A stretch of DNA of 64,000 nucleotides, taken from Microbacterium trichothecenolyticum. Lineage in GTDB: Bacteria; Actinomycetota; Actinomycetes; Actinomycetales; Microbacteriaceae. The notes below the pieces were generated by a model. That model was not told where the DNA came from, did not search any database, and saw nothing but the letters and a program-made list of their open reading frames with translations. Shown piece by piece: positions 28,325 through 36,934 of this stretch (the stretch's first letter is position 1; each line of letters starts with the position of its first letter). The DNA is taken from the NCBI RefSeq assembly GCF_030818955.1, contig NZ_JAUTBF010000001.1, positions 1,302,001 through 1,366,000 of the forward strand. The letters run 5' to 3'. The translations under genes were made by a program, and so were the position numbers.

Positions 28325-29302
28325 TTATCGCGTGGTGCCGTGCACCTTCGGCAGCGCGCCGCCGGCGGCCGCATTGCGGTCGGGGCGGAAGTTGGAGAAG
28401 TCGGCGCCGGCCACGTCCTTGACGAGGGCGAGCTCATCTTCGATCACCGCCGCTTCCCACTCTTCGGGACCGACGAGGGGCAGGCGCACGCGCGGGCTAC
28501 CGATCCGGCCGAGGCCGTGCAGGATGTACTTCGCCGCGACCGTGCCGGGCACGTGCGTCATGACGGCGCGGACGAGCGGTTCGAGGCTCTGGTGCGCGGC
28601 GGTGGCGGATGCCAGATCGCCCGCGTTCACGGCATCCACGATCGTCCGGTAGGGCGTGGCGGTGATGTTCGCCGTCACGCCGATGAGGCCGCTCGCGCCG
28701 ATCGAGAGGTGCGGGAGGACGTTGGCGTCGTCGCCGGAGAAATACATGAGGTCGGTCTGGTTCAGCACGCGGCTGACCTCGCTGAAGTCGCCCTTGGCGT
28801 CCTTGATCGCGAGGATGTTGGGGTGCTTGGCCAGGCGCAGGATGGTCTCGTACTTGATGGGCACACCGGTCCGGCCGGGGATGTCGTACAGAATCACCGG
28901 CAGATCCGTCGCGTCGGCGACCAGGCGGAAGTGCGTCAGGATGCCGGCCTGGGTGGGCTTGTTGTAGTACGGCGTGACGATCATGATGCCGTCGGCGCCG
29001 GCCTTCTCACTGGCCTTGTAGAGCTCGATCGCGTGCGCGGTCTCGTTCGAGCCGCCGCCCGTGATGATCTTGGCCCGACCGGCCGAGACGCTCTTGCCGA
29101 CCTCGACCAGGCGCAGCTTCTCGGGGTCGGTCAGGGTTGAGGTCTCCCCCGTGGTGCCGGTGACGACGATGCCGTCGGCGCCCGCGGTGATGACGTCGTC
29201 GATGTGCTTCTCGACGGCGGGCCAGTCGACCTCGCCGTCGGCGGTCATCGGGGTGATGAGCGCGACGAGCACCTGACCGAAAGGATTGCCGGAGTGCGTC
29301 AT
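28325..29302 (-). CDS. dapA: 4-hydroxy-tetrahydrodipicolinate synthase
   Basis: A 325-residue aldolase condensing pyruvate and aspartate semialdehyde at the entry to diaminopimelate/lysine synthesis. The Schiff-base lysine is Lys167 (AIKDAKGD), with Tyr139 (YDIPGRTG) and TGTTGET at 48-54. The N- and C-termini are full. The ATG is supported by TAACCT 6 nt upstream. The rnj-dapA pair is a widespread actinobacterial neighbourhood. Confidence 0.96.
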   Translation of the reverse strand: MTHSGNPFGQVLVALITPMTADGEVDWPAVEKHIDDVITAGADGIVVTGTTGETSTLTDPEKLRLVEVGKSVSAGRAKIITGGGSNETAHAIELYKASEKAGADGIMIVTPYYNKPTQAGILTHFRLVADATDLPVILYDIPGRTGVPIKYETILRLAKHPNILAIKDAKGDFSEVSRVLNQTDLMYFSGDDANVLPHLSIGASGLIGVTANITATPYRTIVDAVNAGDLASATAAHQSLEPLVRAVMTHVPGTVAAKYILHGLGRIGSPRVRLPLVGPEEWEAAVIEDELALVKDVAGADFSNFRPDRNAAAGGALPKVHGTTR

Positions 29303-29308
29303 GGTCCC

Positions 29309-29314
29309 AGGTTA
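29309..29314 (-). promoter_or_regulatory. -10 hexamer of dapA
   Basis: TAACCT on the minus strand, 6 nt before ATG 29302. Confidence 0.55.
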
Positions 29315-29384
29315 TCGGTTCGGCGGGCACCTCTTCCGGCTGCGGCGTCGATGAGGGTGAACAGCGGGTGACCCGGTCGACCCC

Positions 29385-29390
29385 TAGTGT
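29385..29390 (+). promoter_or_regulatory. -10 hexamer of the NUDIX gene
   Basis: TAGTGT, 6 nt before ATG 29397; contains CTAG (CCTAGTGT). Confidence 0.55.
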
Positions 29391-29396
29391 GGCGGA

Positions 29397-29933
29397 ATGG
29401 CCTGGACCACCAGCGCGTCGCGCACCGTCTACGAGAACCGCTGGATCCACGTGCGCGAAGACGAGGTGACCGGCCCGCACGGCGACGGCATCTACGGCGT
29501 CGTGCGGATGCAGCACCCGGCCGTGTTCGTGATCGCGCTCGACGCGCAGGAGCGCGTGTGCTTCGTCGAGCTGGAGCGCTACACGACGGGGCGCTCGCTG
29601 GAGGTCCCCGCCGGAGGCTCCGACGGGGAGGATCCGCTCGTGGCCGCCCGGCGCGAACTGCTCGAGGAGACCGGGGTGACGGCATCCGACTGGGAGCACC
29701 TGGGCCGGATGAACGCCCTGAACGGTATCGCCGACGCCCCCGAGCACGTCTTCTTGGCGCGCGGCCTGACGATGACGGATGCCACGGCCTCGCAGCACGA
29801 GGAGGGCATCGACGCCGTCCGGTGGGTACCGTTCGCCGATGCGCTCGTTCTCATCGCCGAGGGGGACATCACCGACGGGGAGACGATCGCTGCGCTGGCG
29901 TACGCCGGTATTCGTCTCGGGCGTTTCCGGTAG
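29397..29933 (+). CDS. NUDIX hydrolase (ADP-ribose pyrophosphatase-like)
   Basis: A 178-residue hydrolase. The Nudix box GGSDGEDPLVAARRELLEETG (about 77-97) binds the catalytic metal. Upstream YENRWIHVREDEV and VELERYTTGRSLEVPAGG, and downstream the acidic segment QHEEGIDAVRWVPF, resemble ADP-ribose/nucleoside-diphosphate-sugar pyrophosphatases. The exact nucleotide is not predictable. It is monocistronic and divergent from dapA, with promoters 70 nt apart. Confidence 0.88.
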   Translation: MAWTTSASRTVYENRWIHVREDEVTGPHGDGIYGVVRMQHPAVFVIALDAQERVCFVELERYTTGRSLEVPAGGSDGEDPLVAARRELLEETGVTASDWEHLGRMNALNGIADAPEHVFLARGLTMTDATASQHEEGIDAVRWVPFADALVLIAEGDITDGETIAALAYAGIRLGRFR

Positions 29934-29970
29934 GGACGCCTCGCGCACAGGGCCCCGACGACACGCGCTC

Positions 29971-30723
29971 TCACCGGCCCCGCGACGCCGCCCGCACCAC
30001 CAGGGTGTCCGGAAGGAGCCGCGCCGCCCGGACGAGGAATTTGTAGCGCGTCGACGGCACCGAGACCGCCCGCCCGCGCGCGGCGTCACGCAGCCCCTCG
30101 CGCACGACGGTCGCCGCGTCGAGCCACATCCCCGGTGCAACGCCCTCGTGGCCCGGCGCAAGACCCAGGCGTTCGTGGAAGTTCGTATGCACGAAACCGG
30201 GACATACGGCCGTGACGGTCACCCCGCGCGGGCCGTAGACGACGTTCGCCCAGCGACTGAAGGAGATCAGCCACCCCTTCACGGCGCCGTAGGTTCCCCG
30301 TGGGACGAACCCGGCGACCGAGGCGACGTTGACCATGCGTCCGCTCCCCCGCTCGAGCATCGCGGGCAGCGCCGCGTGCATGAGACGCATCGCGGCCTCG
30401 ACGTGCAGGCGGAGGTGACGCACCTCGGCATCGACCGGGTTGGTCTCGAACGCCAGGTCGAGCCCGAACCCGGCGTTGTTGACGAGGACGTCGAGGCCTC
30501 GGGCCGCACGCGCCTCGACCGCGGCGATCGCCTCGTCGTCGAGGAGGTCGGCCACGACCACATCGGTGCGCACGCCGTACCGGTCGGCGATGTCGGCGGC
30601 CACCTCGTCGAGCGCCCGCCGGTCGCGCCCGACCAGCACGACGTCGGATCCGCGCGCGGCCAGCTGCCGGGCGAACTCCGCGCCGAGGCCCGAACTCGCT
30701 CCCGTGATCAGCGCGGTCGCCAC
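29971..30723 (-). CDS. Short-chain dehydrogenase/reductase
   Basis: A 250-residue SDR: cofactor loop TGASSGLGAEFAR at the N-terminus, NNAGFGLDL, catalytic Ser in NVASVAGFVP and YGAVK (Tyr-x3-Lys). The GTG at 30723 is chosen because it starts exactly at the Rossmann strand (VATALITGASSG) and lies one base past the folA stop; the 47 codons upstream in frame are folA antisense. It seems to be the last gene of thyA-folA-SDR. Substrate unknown; related to the DltE/YqjQ group. Confidence 0.88.
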   Translation of the reverse strand: MATALITGASSGLGAEFARQLAARGSDVVLVGRDRRALDEVAADIADRYGVRTDVVVADLLDDEAIAAVEARAARGLDVLVNNAGFGLDLAFETNPVDAEVRHLRLHVEAAMRLMHAALPAMLERGSGRMVNVASVAGFVPRGTYGAVKGWLISFSRWANVVYGPRGVTVTAVCPGFVHTNFHERLGLAPGHEGVAPGMWLDAATVVREGLRDAARGRAVSVPSTRYKFLVRAARLLPDTLVVRAASRGR

Positions 30724-30724
30724 G

Positions 30725-31225
30725 TCAGCGTGCCGCTCGCCGGTAGGTCTCGAAGCGATAGCGGATGCCGCCGCGCGACGTGAGCCAGCCGACCGCGGGA
30801 TCTGAGGCGACGCGAGACCACCCGTCGACGCGCGGTGCGCGGGTGTCTCCGTCGACGGTGACATCGAGACGGGTCATCTGCACCACGTCGGCGTGTTCGA
30901 TGGCCTCGGCGTACAGCTGCCCGCCGCCGATCACCCACGCGCGCTCCCCCGTGGCCTGTGCGAGCGCGTCGTCGAGCGATGCCGCGCGGTGCGCCCCCTC
31001 GGCCGACCACTCGTCGGAGCGCGTCACGACGATGTTGCGCCGACCGGGCAGCGGCCGGAAGCGTGGCGGAAGCGAGTCCCAGGTGCGACGCCCCATGATC
31101 ACATCGGCCGAGCCGGTGACCGCGCGAAAGTGCGCGAGGTCTTCGGGAACGTGCCAGGGCATCCCACCGTCGGCGCCGATGACGCCGTCGTGCGCTTGCG
31201 CCCAGACCAACCCGACCGAGGTCAT
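30725..31225 (-). CDS. folA: Dihydrofolate reductase
   Basis: A 166-residue enzyme reducing dihydrofolate with NADPH, regenerating the cofactor spent by ThyA. Motifs are [13 protein letters not shown], the substrate-side [16 protein letters not shown] with its acidic Glu, [10 protein letters not shown] and [12 protein letters not shown]. The ATG overlaps the thyA stop by 4 nt, so the two folate-cycle enzymes are coupled. Confidence 0.95.
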   Translation of the reverse strand: MTSVGLVWAQAHDGVIGADGGMPWHVPEDLAHFRAVTGSADVIMGRRTWDSLPPRFRPLPGRRNIVVTRSDEWSAEGAHRAASLDDALAQATGERAWVIGGGQLYAEAIEHADVVQMTRLDVTVDGDTRAPRVDGWSRVASDPAVGWLTSRGGIRYRFETYRRAAR

Positions 31226-32031
31226 ACCGCGACGGCTCCGCGGATGGCCGGGTGGTGCTGGTAGCCCTCGACGACGATGTCTTCGTAGGTGTAGTCGAGG
31301 ATCGAGGCCGGCGTGCGCGCGAAACGCACGGTGGGATACGGGTAGGGCTCGCGGGTCAGCTGCTGCTGCACCTGCTCGCGGTGGTTGTCGTAGATGTGGC
31401 AGTCGCCGCCCGTCCAGACGAACTCACCGGGCTCGAGGCCGGTCTGCTGCGCGACCATGAGGGTCAGCAGCGCGTAGGAGGCGATGTTGAAGGGGACACC
31501 GAGGAACATGTCGGCGCTGCGCTGGTACAGCTGGCACGAGAGCTTGCCGTCGGCGACGTAGAACTGGAACAGCGCGTGACAGGGTGCCAGCGCCATGTCG
31601 GGGATATCGGCGGGATTCCAGGCCGACACGATGAGGCGGCGTGAATCGGGGTCGCGGCGGATCTGCTCGACGACCTGGGTGATCTGATCGATCGTGCCCC
31701 CGTCGGCGGTCGGCCACGATCGCCACTGCACGCCGTACACGGGCCCGAGCTCGCCGTCGGCGTCGGCCCACTCGTCCCAGATGGTCACCCCGTTCTCGGT
31801 GAGCCATGCCACGTTCGACTCGCCGCGCAGGAACCACAGAAGCTCGTAGACGATCGACTTCAGGTGGACGCGCTTGGTCGTGATGAGGGGAAACCCCTCG
31901 GCGAGGTCGAAACGGATCTGTCGCCCGAACACGCTCGTGGTGCCGGTGCCCGTGCGGTCGGACTTGTGCGTGCCCGTCTCGAGCACGTCACGCAGCAGGT
32001 CTTCGTAGGGGGTGGGGATGTCGGCGGTCAC
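31222..32031 (-). CDS. thyA: Thymidylate synthase
   Basis: A 269-residue ThyA converting dUMP to dTMP. The nucleophile is Cys151 ([12 protein letters not shown]); also [39 protein letters not shown] and GDCHIYDNH are seen. The GTG at 32031 is preferred: TATCGT lies 7 nt upstream, and the protein then begins [12 protein letters not shown] like relatives. Codons further upstream are not conserved. Confidence 0.96.
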   Translation of the reverse strand: MTADIPTPYEDLLRDVLETGTHKSDRTGTGTTSVFGRQIRFDLAEGFPLITTKRVHLKSIVYELLWFLRGESNVAWLTENGVTIWDEWADADGELGPVYGVQWRSWPTADGGTIDQITQVVEQIRRDPDSRRLIVSAWNPADIPDMALAPCHALFQFYVADGKLSCQLYQRSADMFLGVPFNIASYALLTLMVAQQTGLEPGEFVWTGGDCHIYDNHREQVQQQLTREPYPYPTVRFARTPASILDYTYEDIVVEGYQHHPAIRGAVAV

Positions 32032-32038
32032 GGCCCTC

Positions 32039-32044
32039 ACGATA
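32039..32044 (-). promoter_or_regulatory. -10 hexamer of thyA
   Basis: TATCGT on the minus strand, 7 nt before GTG 32031. Confidence 0.5.
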
Positions 32045-32173
32045 CTCGCGGTCGGCGATGCCCGACCCGTGGCGACGCCGGCTGCGGGAAAGTCGTTCGT
32101 GTCGCAGACCTGGGGAGGAGCCATGCCGCGAGTAACGCGACGACTCATCGGCCCCGATGTCGTACCCGCGAGC

Positions 32174-32179
32174 TACCGT
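32174..32179 (+). promoter_or_regulatory. -10 hexamer of the thioredoxin-like gene
   Basis: TACCGT, 8 nt before ATG 32188. Confidence 0.4.
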
Positions 32180-32187
32180 TGACGATC

Positions 32188-32625
32188 ATGGACCTCACCC
32201 TCGCGCTCGCGGTCATCGCAGCGCTGCTCGCGGCGACTGTCGCGCTGGGTGCGTGGTGGCGACGCGGTCAGGGTCGGGCGCGCGTGGTCGATTCGTCCGA
32301 GACGGTCGACGCGCGGATCCTCGGCGCGGGGCCCCTCGGCGACACGGCTACCCTCGTGCAGTTCAGCACCGAGATGTGCTCGCGCTGCCCGGGCGTTCAT
32401 CGCATGCTCTCCACCGTCGCAGACACGCGCTCCGGCGTGCGCCACCTCGACATCGACCTGACGCACCGCCCCGATCTCGCGAAGCGGTTCCGGGTGCTGC
32501 AGACTCCCACCACGCTCCTCGTCGACGGGGCAGGGCGCACCGTCCGACGCTTCGGTGGCCCTCCGGCGCGCGGCGACGTCGAACACGAACTCGACCTCCT
32601 CGAGAAAGAGACCGCTCATGGCTGA
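32188..32625 (+). CDS. Membrane-anchored thioredoxin-family protein
   Basis: A 145-residue protein with one N-terminal membrane helix (about 2-23) and a thioredoxin fold. The redox pair is Cys64-x2-Cys67 (FSTEMCSRCPG), with the cis-Pro loop VLQTPTTLLVDGAGR. It probably reduces or oxidises partner proteins at the membrane. Its stop overlaps the start of a DUF4395 gene by 8 nt; thioredoxin-DUF4395 pairs are common in actinobacteria, so the two likely function together. Confidence 0.87.
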   Translation: MDLTLALAVIAALLAATVALGAWWRRGQGRARVVDSSETVDARILGAGPLGDTATLVQFSTEMCSRCPGVHRMLSTVADTRSGVRHLDIDLTHRPDLAKRFRVLQTPTTLLVDGAGRTVRRFGGPPARGDVEHELDLLEKETAHG

Positions 32626-33151
32626 TCCCGCCCGTATCGATGCACGCGGCCCCCGCTTCGCCGCGTCCATCACGGCCGTTCTTCTGCTGGTCGCCACGCT
32701 CGTCAGCCTGATCGGCGTCTCGACCGCGCGGACCGGCTCCCTCGGCAACGGCTGGGTCCTGTCGCAGACGCCGCTCGCGGCTCGCGCCGCCGACCCCGGG
32801 TTCCTGCTGGTGCTGGTGATCGCCCTCCTGTTCGTGTGGGGCGTCGCTGCCCCGCGCACGGCCCCGTGGAGCGTGCTGTACCGGCGCCTCGTGCAGCCGC
32901 GTCTCGCGCCGCCCACCGAGTTCGAAGACCCTCGCCCGCCGCGTTTCGCGCAGGGCGTGGGCCTGTTCGTCACCGCCGTCGGCCTGCTGCTGCATCTCGC
33001 CGGTGTGCCCTGGGCGCTCCCGATCGCGGCAGCGATGGCCTTCGTCGCCGCCTTCCTCAACGCCGTGTTCGGGCTGTGTCTCGGATGCCAGCTGTACCTC
33101 GTGCTGCAGCGGGCGGGCATCGTCGGGCGCCGCGGACCGGCGTCCGCGTAA
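32618..33151 (+). CDS. DUF4395 integral membrane protein
   Basis: A 177-residue membrane protein with four hydrophobic segments (about 15-35, 60-80, 107-127, 130-152). The last contains GLCLGCQLY, a Cys-x2-Cys in the membrane that could exchange electrons with the preceding thioredoxin. DUF4395 proteins have no established function. The start ATG overlaps the thioredoxin gene. Confidence 0.87.
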   Translation: MADPARIDARGPRFAASITAVLLLVATLVSLIGVSTARTGSLGNGWVLSQTPLAARAADPGFLLVLVIALLFVWGVAAPRTAPWSVLYRRLVQPRLAPPTEFEDPRPPRFAQGVGLFVTAVGLLLHLAGVPWALPIAAAMAFVAAFLNAVFGLCLGCQLYLVLQRAGIVGRRGPASA

Positions 33152-33303
33152 ACGCTTCCTCCGCGCCGGCCGTGAAGCCTCTGCGTCGGCTGTCAAGACC
33201 GCAGCGCTGTGCGCCGCCCTCGTTAGGCTGGCGGCGTCGCGGTCGCCCGGACCGCCGGCATCATGTCGCGGTTCTCGACCGCGCAGAGATCACGGAGGTT
33301 CCC

Positions 33304-33729
33304 ATGGCCGTCACGAGCGAAGCCGCCACCACCTGGAAGGGCAGCCTGTTCGAGGGGTCCGGTGAGGTCACTTTCACCTCGTCGGGCATCGGCACGTTCG
33401 ACGTCAATTGGAAGGCCCGCAGCGAGGGCTCGAACTCGGTCACCACGCCCGAGGAGCTGCTGGCCGGCGCTCACTCCGCCTGCTTCAGCATGGCGCTGTC
33501 GAACGCCCTCGCCGAGAACGGCACCCCGCCCGAGTCGGTCGACGCCACCGCGTCGGTCACGTTCAAGCCGGGCACGGGCATCACCGGCAGCCACCTGAAC
33601 GTCAACGCCGTCGTGCCGGGACTCGATGCGGCCACGTTCGAGAAGATCGCGAACGACGCCAAGGCGAACTGCCCGGTGTCGCAGGCGCTCGCGGGCATCG
33701 ACATCACCCTCGAGGCGACGCTTGCCTGA
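33304..33729 (+). CDS. OsmC-family peroxiredoxin
   Basis: A 141-residue OsmC/Ohr-type thiol peroxidase for organic hydroperoxides. The two active cysteines are Cys60 (GAHSACFSMAL) and Cys123 (ANCPVSQAL); sequence is closer to OsmC than Ohr. A GGAGG site lies 5 nt before the ATG, and TAGGCT at 33224-33229 is a possible -10, giving a leader of about 70 nt. The regulator is not seen nearby. Confidence 0.92.
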   Translation: MAVTSEAATTWKGSLFEGSGEVTFTSSGIGTFDVNWKARSEGSNSVTTPEELLAGAHSACFSMALSNALAENGTPPESVDATASVTFKPGTGITGSHLNVNAVVPGLDAATFEKIANDAKANCPVSQALAGIDITLEATLA

Positions 33730-34642
33730 GACCACGGCCCGACGCGTCGTCATCGCCGGCGCGTCGGGCCTCATCGGCGCGGCAGTGGCGGATTCACTGC
33801 GCGCCGACGGCGTGGAGGTCACCTCGCTCGTGCGGCATGCGCCGCGCGGGCCGCACGAGGTGCAGTGGCTTCAGGATGCCGTTCCCCTCGACCCCGACGT
33901 CATCGCCGACGCCGACGCGGTGGTGTGTCTCAACGGTGCGTCGATCGGGCATTTCCCGTGGACACCGTCGTACAAGAGCACCCTGCTGTGGTCGCGCCTC
34001 ACGCCGACCCGCACCATCGCCACCGCGGTGCGCGCGCTGGGCCGGGACGCCCCGACCCTCGTCAACGCGAGCGCGACGGGGTTCTACGGTTCTCAGCCGG
34101 GCTCTGTGCTCACGGAGCAGTCCGGACCGGGACGTGGATTTCTCGTCGACATCTGCATCGAGTGGGAGGCCGCCGCGCGCGGGGCCGGCGACCACGCTCG
34201 CGTAGCCATGCTGCGCACAGCCCCGGTCGTGCACGAGCACGGGGTTCTCAAGCCGCTGCTGCTTCTGACGAAGCTGGGCGTCTCGGGTCCGATCGGCCGC
34301 GGCACGCAGGCGTGGCCGTGGATCAGTCTCGACGACGAGGTGCGCGCGATCCGTCACGTCATCGACTCCGACATCGACGGTCCCGTGAACCTCACCGGTC
34401 CGACCCGCGCGACGGCGAACGACCTCGGATTCGCCCTGGCACGCCGCATGAACCGCCCGTACGTGCTCCGTGCGCCGATCTGGGGCGTGAAGCTCGCCCT
34501 CGGCGCGGATGCGACCGAAGCACTGCTCACCTCCGATGCCGACGCGCGGCCGCGCGTGCTGGAGGACACCGGTTTCACGTTCACGCATCGCACGGTCGAG
34601 GATGCGGTCGATTCCGCCGTCCCCGCCCGCGACGCGGACTGA
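33722..34642 (+). CDS. TIGR01777-family NAD-dependent epimerase-like protein
   Basis: A 306-residue SDR-related protein. Rossmann motif VVIAGASGLIGAAVADSL, then VCLNGASIG, LVNASATGFYG, and the C-terminal DUF1731 part. Relatives include YfcH and the plant/cyanobacterial division factor SulA; the substrate is unknown. No ATG or GTG lies before the Rossmann strand; a TTG at 33722 (LPETTARRVVIAGASG) is the only plausible start and overlaps OsmC by 8 nt, implying coupling to it. Confidence 0.85.
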   Translation: MPETTARRVVIAGASGLIGAAVADSLRADGVEVTSLVRHAPRGPHEVQWLQDAVPLDPDVIADADAVVCLNGASIGHFPWTPSYKSTLLWSRLTPTRTIATAVRALGRDAPTLVNASATGFYGSQPGSVLTEQSGPGRGFLVDICIEWEAAARGAGDHARVAMLRTAPVVHEHGVLKPLLLLTKLGVSGPIGRGTQAWPWISLDDEVRAIRHVIDSDIDGPVNLTGPTRATANDLGFALARRMNRPYVLRAPIWGVKLALGADATEALLTSDADARPRVLEDTGFTFTHRTVEDAVDSAVPARDAD

Positions 34643-34691
34643 GCCGCGAAGCGACGGGCGGCCCCGGGTCGAGTGGCGCGATGGCGCACGC

Positions 34692-35144
34692 TCAGCGCGC
34701 TCGGCGCTCGGCGCCCTCGAGCCGGATCGCCGTGCGGACGGCCTCGCGCGCGCGGCGCCGGTCGCCCGCCGCATCGTAGGCGAGCGCCAGGCGGTAGCGT
34801 GCGCGCCAGTCGTCGGGATTCGCCTCGACCTCGGCGCGATAGAGGGGGAAGAGCGCATCCCCGTCCTCCCGTTCGATCCGTCCGCTCGCACGCACCGGTA
34901 ATTCTTCGTCGGGGAGACCGCCTTCGGCATCCAACCGCTCCCCCAGTTGCTGGGCCCGCACGCCGAACCATAGCTCGCGGCCGATGGCCCAGACGGCGAG
35001 CAGGGGCAGCACGATCAGAGCGACACCCATGACGACGCCGACACCGTCTCCGCTGGTGACCAGGACGACCGCTCGCTGGCCCGCGAGAAACACGTACAAC
35101 AGCAGCAGCACCGTCATGGTGGCGACGGCGATGCGAACCCTCAT
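34692..35144 (-). CDS. Two-helix membrane protein with TPR-like C-terminus
   Basis: A 150-residue protein with two membrane helices (about 8-28 and 36-56) and a cytoplasmic tail that looks like one tetratricopeptide-type repeat (LFPLYRAEVEANPDDWRARYRLALAYDAAGDRRRAREAVRTAI). It overlaps the dapB stop by 4 nt and is conserved after dapB in relatives as far as can be recalled; function unknown. Confidence 0.82.
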   Translation of the reverse strand: MRVRIAVATMTVLLLLYVFLAGQRAVVLVTSGDGVGVVMGVALIVLPLLAVWAIGRELWFGVRAQQLGERLDAEGGLPDEELPVRASGRIEREDGDALFPLYRAEVEANPDDWRARYRLALAYDAAGDRRRAREAVRTAIRLEGAERRAR

Positions 35145-35953
35145 GCGCTGGTCGCGCCCGCCACCTGGCCGGACACGTCGCCGTCGGCGACGGGCTCCTC
35201 GGCGACGACGGGGCGCGTGCGCACACCGATGTCGATGAAGCTGTCGAGGCCGACCACGACGCCCGTCGCCTCGCGCGCGGCGGCGAGCGCGATGCGGATG
35301 CCGGGAGCGTAGGCCGTGGCCGGGTCGATGGTGTCGTGCACGATCGTCAACGACTCACCGGCTCCCGACAGGATGGTCTCCTGTCGCGCGACCACGCCGG
35401 GACGCCGCAGCGAATGGATGGGGACGGATGCGACGCGTTGACCGCGCGCACGCTGGTCGACGTGCGGCGATTCCACCGGGCCCACCTCGGCACGTGCGGC
35501 GGCGATCAGCTCCGCCGTACGGACGGCGGTGCCACTGGGCGAGTCGATCTTCGACTCGTGGTGCGCCTCGACGATCTCGATCGACGGGAAGAACGGTGCC
35601 GCCGCGGATGCCAGCGCACTGCCGATGACAGAGCCCAGCGAGAAGTTGGGGATGAACACGACGCCCGTGCCGCTGGCATCCACGAGGGGACGCACCAGCG
35701 CGATGCGCTCGTTCGACCAGCCTGACGTGCCCACGAGCACGTTGATCCCGCGTTCGACGGCGGCACGCACGACGTCGATCGAGACCGCGGGCGTGGAGGC
35801 GTCGATCACCAGGTCGGCTCCGTCGAGCTCGCTCATCTCGGACCTGGATGTGAGCACCGCCGCGACCTGGTAGCCCTCTTCGGTCTCGACGACCTCGCGA
35901 ATCACTCTGCCCAGCTTGCCGGTTCCGCCCACGATGGCCACACGCGTCGTCAT
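35141..35953 (-). CDS. dapB: 4-hydroxy-tetrahydrodipicolinate reductase
   Basis: A 270-residue NAD(P)H reductase acting after DapA in lysine/diaminopimelate synthesis. NAD loop VAIVGGTGKLGRVI, ASTPAVS, GTSGWS, and the active-site string EAHHESKIDSPSGTA (His131, His132, Lys135). The C-terminal 20 residues are an unconserved tail. The ATG lies 14 bp from the left end of an IS481 element. The probable -10 (TAGGCT, 35960-35965) survives in the duplicated target, but everything upstream of it is now IS sequence. Confidence 0.96.
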   Translation of the reverse strand: MTTRVAIVGGTGKLGRVIREVVETEEGYQVAAVLTSRSEMSELDGADLVIDASTPAVSIDVVRAAVERGINVLVGTSGWSNERIALVRPLVDASGTGVVFIPNFSLGSVIGSALASAAAPFFPSIEIVEAHHESKIDSPSGTAVRTAELIAAARAEVGPVESPHVDQRARGQRVASVPIHSLRRPGVVARQETILSGAGESLTIVHDTIDPATAYAPGIRIALAAAREATGVVVGLDSFIDIGVRTRPVVAEEPVADGDVSGQVAGATSA

Positions 35954-35959
35954 GCCTCC

Positions 35960-35965
35960 AGCCTA
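35960..35965 (-). promoter_or_regulatory. -10 hexamer of dapB, overlapping the IS target site
   Basis: TAGGCT on the minus strand, 6 nt (GGAGGC) before ATG 35953. Four of its bases belong to the duplicated CCTAGG at the IS481 boundary, so the hexamer is intact but its native -35 side has been moved 1.07 kb away. Confidence 0.6.
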
Positions 35966-35967
35966 GG
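35962..35967. repeat. Target-site duplication, left copy
   Basis: CCTAGG, repeated at 37033-37038; agrees with the NCTAGN duplication known for IS481 of Bordetella. Confidence 0.88.
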
Positions 35968-36934
35968 TGTTGTGGCTGGGGAGGTTGGGGACGCGTGAGG
36001 CGGGGGTGCCGTTGATGGCGGTGTGGGTTCGGTGGTGATTGTAGTGATGGAGCCAGGGGGCGAATGCGGCGGTGCGTTCGGTTTCTGATCTGTATGCGCG
36101 GGCGTAGGCCCATTCTTGGAGGAGGGTGCGGTTGAGGCGTTCGACTTTCCCGTTCGTCTGGGGCCGGTATGGGCGGGTGCGGATGTGGCGGATGGGGCCG
36201 AGGGCGTCGCGGAACAGGTGGGAGCGGTAGCCGTTTCCGTTGTCGGTCATCACGGCTTTTACCTCGATGCCGGCGCCCTGGAACCAGGCGTGGGCGCGGG
36301 TCCAGAACGCGGTGACGGTGTCTTTGCGTTCGTCGCTCAGGATCTCGGAGTACGCCATCCGGGTGTGGTCGTCCACGACGGAGTGGATGAACGCGTACCC
36401 GTGGCCTTTGCCGGCCCGGTTGCGTTTGCCCTGGGCGGGTCCGTGGATGCGGTGCCCGCCGCCGTCGGGGATACGACCGAGCTTCTTCACATCCATGTGG
36501 ACCAGATCGCCCGGGGTGGCGGCTTCGTAACGGTTCGTGGCGGCGCGGCTGGTCTTGATCCGCACCCCGGTGCCAGGGTCGGTCCACCGTAACGGCGGAC
36601 ACCCGTAGCGACGCAGGATGGCCTGCACGGTGGAGCGATTCAACCGCAGCTGCGCGGCGATACGCGCCGGCCCCCACCGTCTCGACACCCGCAGGCTCAC
36701 CACCCGCCGCTCCACCCGGGCCCGAGTGCGGTTCGGGTTCACGCGCGGGCGGGAGCAACGATCGGCCATCCCCGCCGCGCCGGCCTCACGGTAACGGCAC
36801 GCCCACCGGGCGGCGGTGGTCACCCCGACGCCGAAACGCTCGGCGGCGCGGCGCAACGGCCACCCTTCATCAACGATCAGACGAGCAAGGCGCAACCTTC
36901 CAGCGGGCGCGAGAACAGCATTAGCGTGGGACAT
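35963..36934 (-). CDS. IS481-family transposase
   Basis: A 323-residue DDE transposase. An N-terminal helix-turn-helix (RLRLARLIVDEGWPLRRAAERFGVGVTTAARW, about 13-44) precedes the RNase H-fold core with Asp148 (VHMDVKKLG), Asp231 (VMTDNGNGYRS) and Glu265 (NGKVERLNRT), and HHYNHHRTHTAINGTPASRV near the end. All catalytic residues and the full length are present, so it may be active. The ATG at 36934 has an AGAAGG site; that site is in one arm of a 14-bp inverted repeat. The last codon is completed by, and the TAG stop lies in, the flanking target duplication. Confidence 0.94.
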   Translation of the reverse strand: MSHANAVLAPAGRLRLARLIVDEGWPLRRAAERFGVGVTTAARWACRYREAGAAGMADRCSRPRVNPNRTRARVERRVVSLRVSRRWGPARIAAQLRLNRSTVQAILRRYGCPPLRWTDPGTGVRIKTSRAATNRYEAATPGDLVHMDVKKLGRIPDGGGHRIHGPAQGKRNRAGKGHGYAFIHSVVDDHTRMAYSEILSDERKDTVTAFWTRAHAWFQGAGIEVKAVMTDNGNGYRSHLFRDALGPIRHIRTRPYRPQTNGKVERLNRTLLQEWAYARAYRSETERTAAFAPWLHHYNHHRTHTAINGTPASRVPNLPSHNT

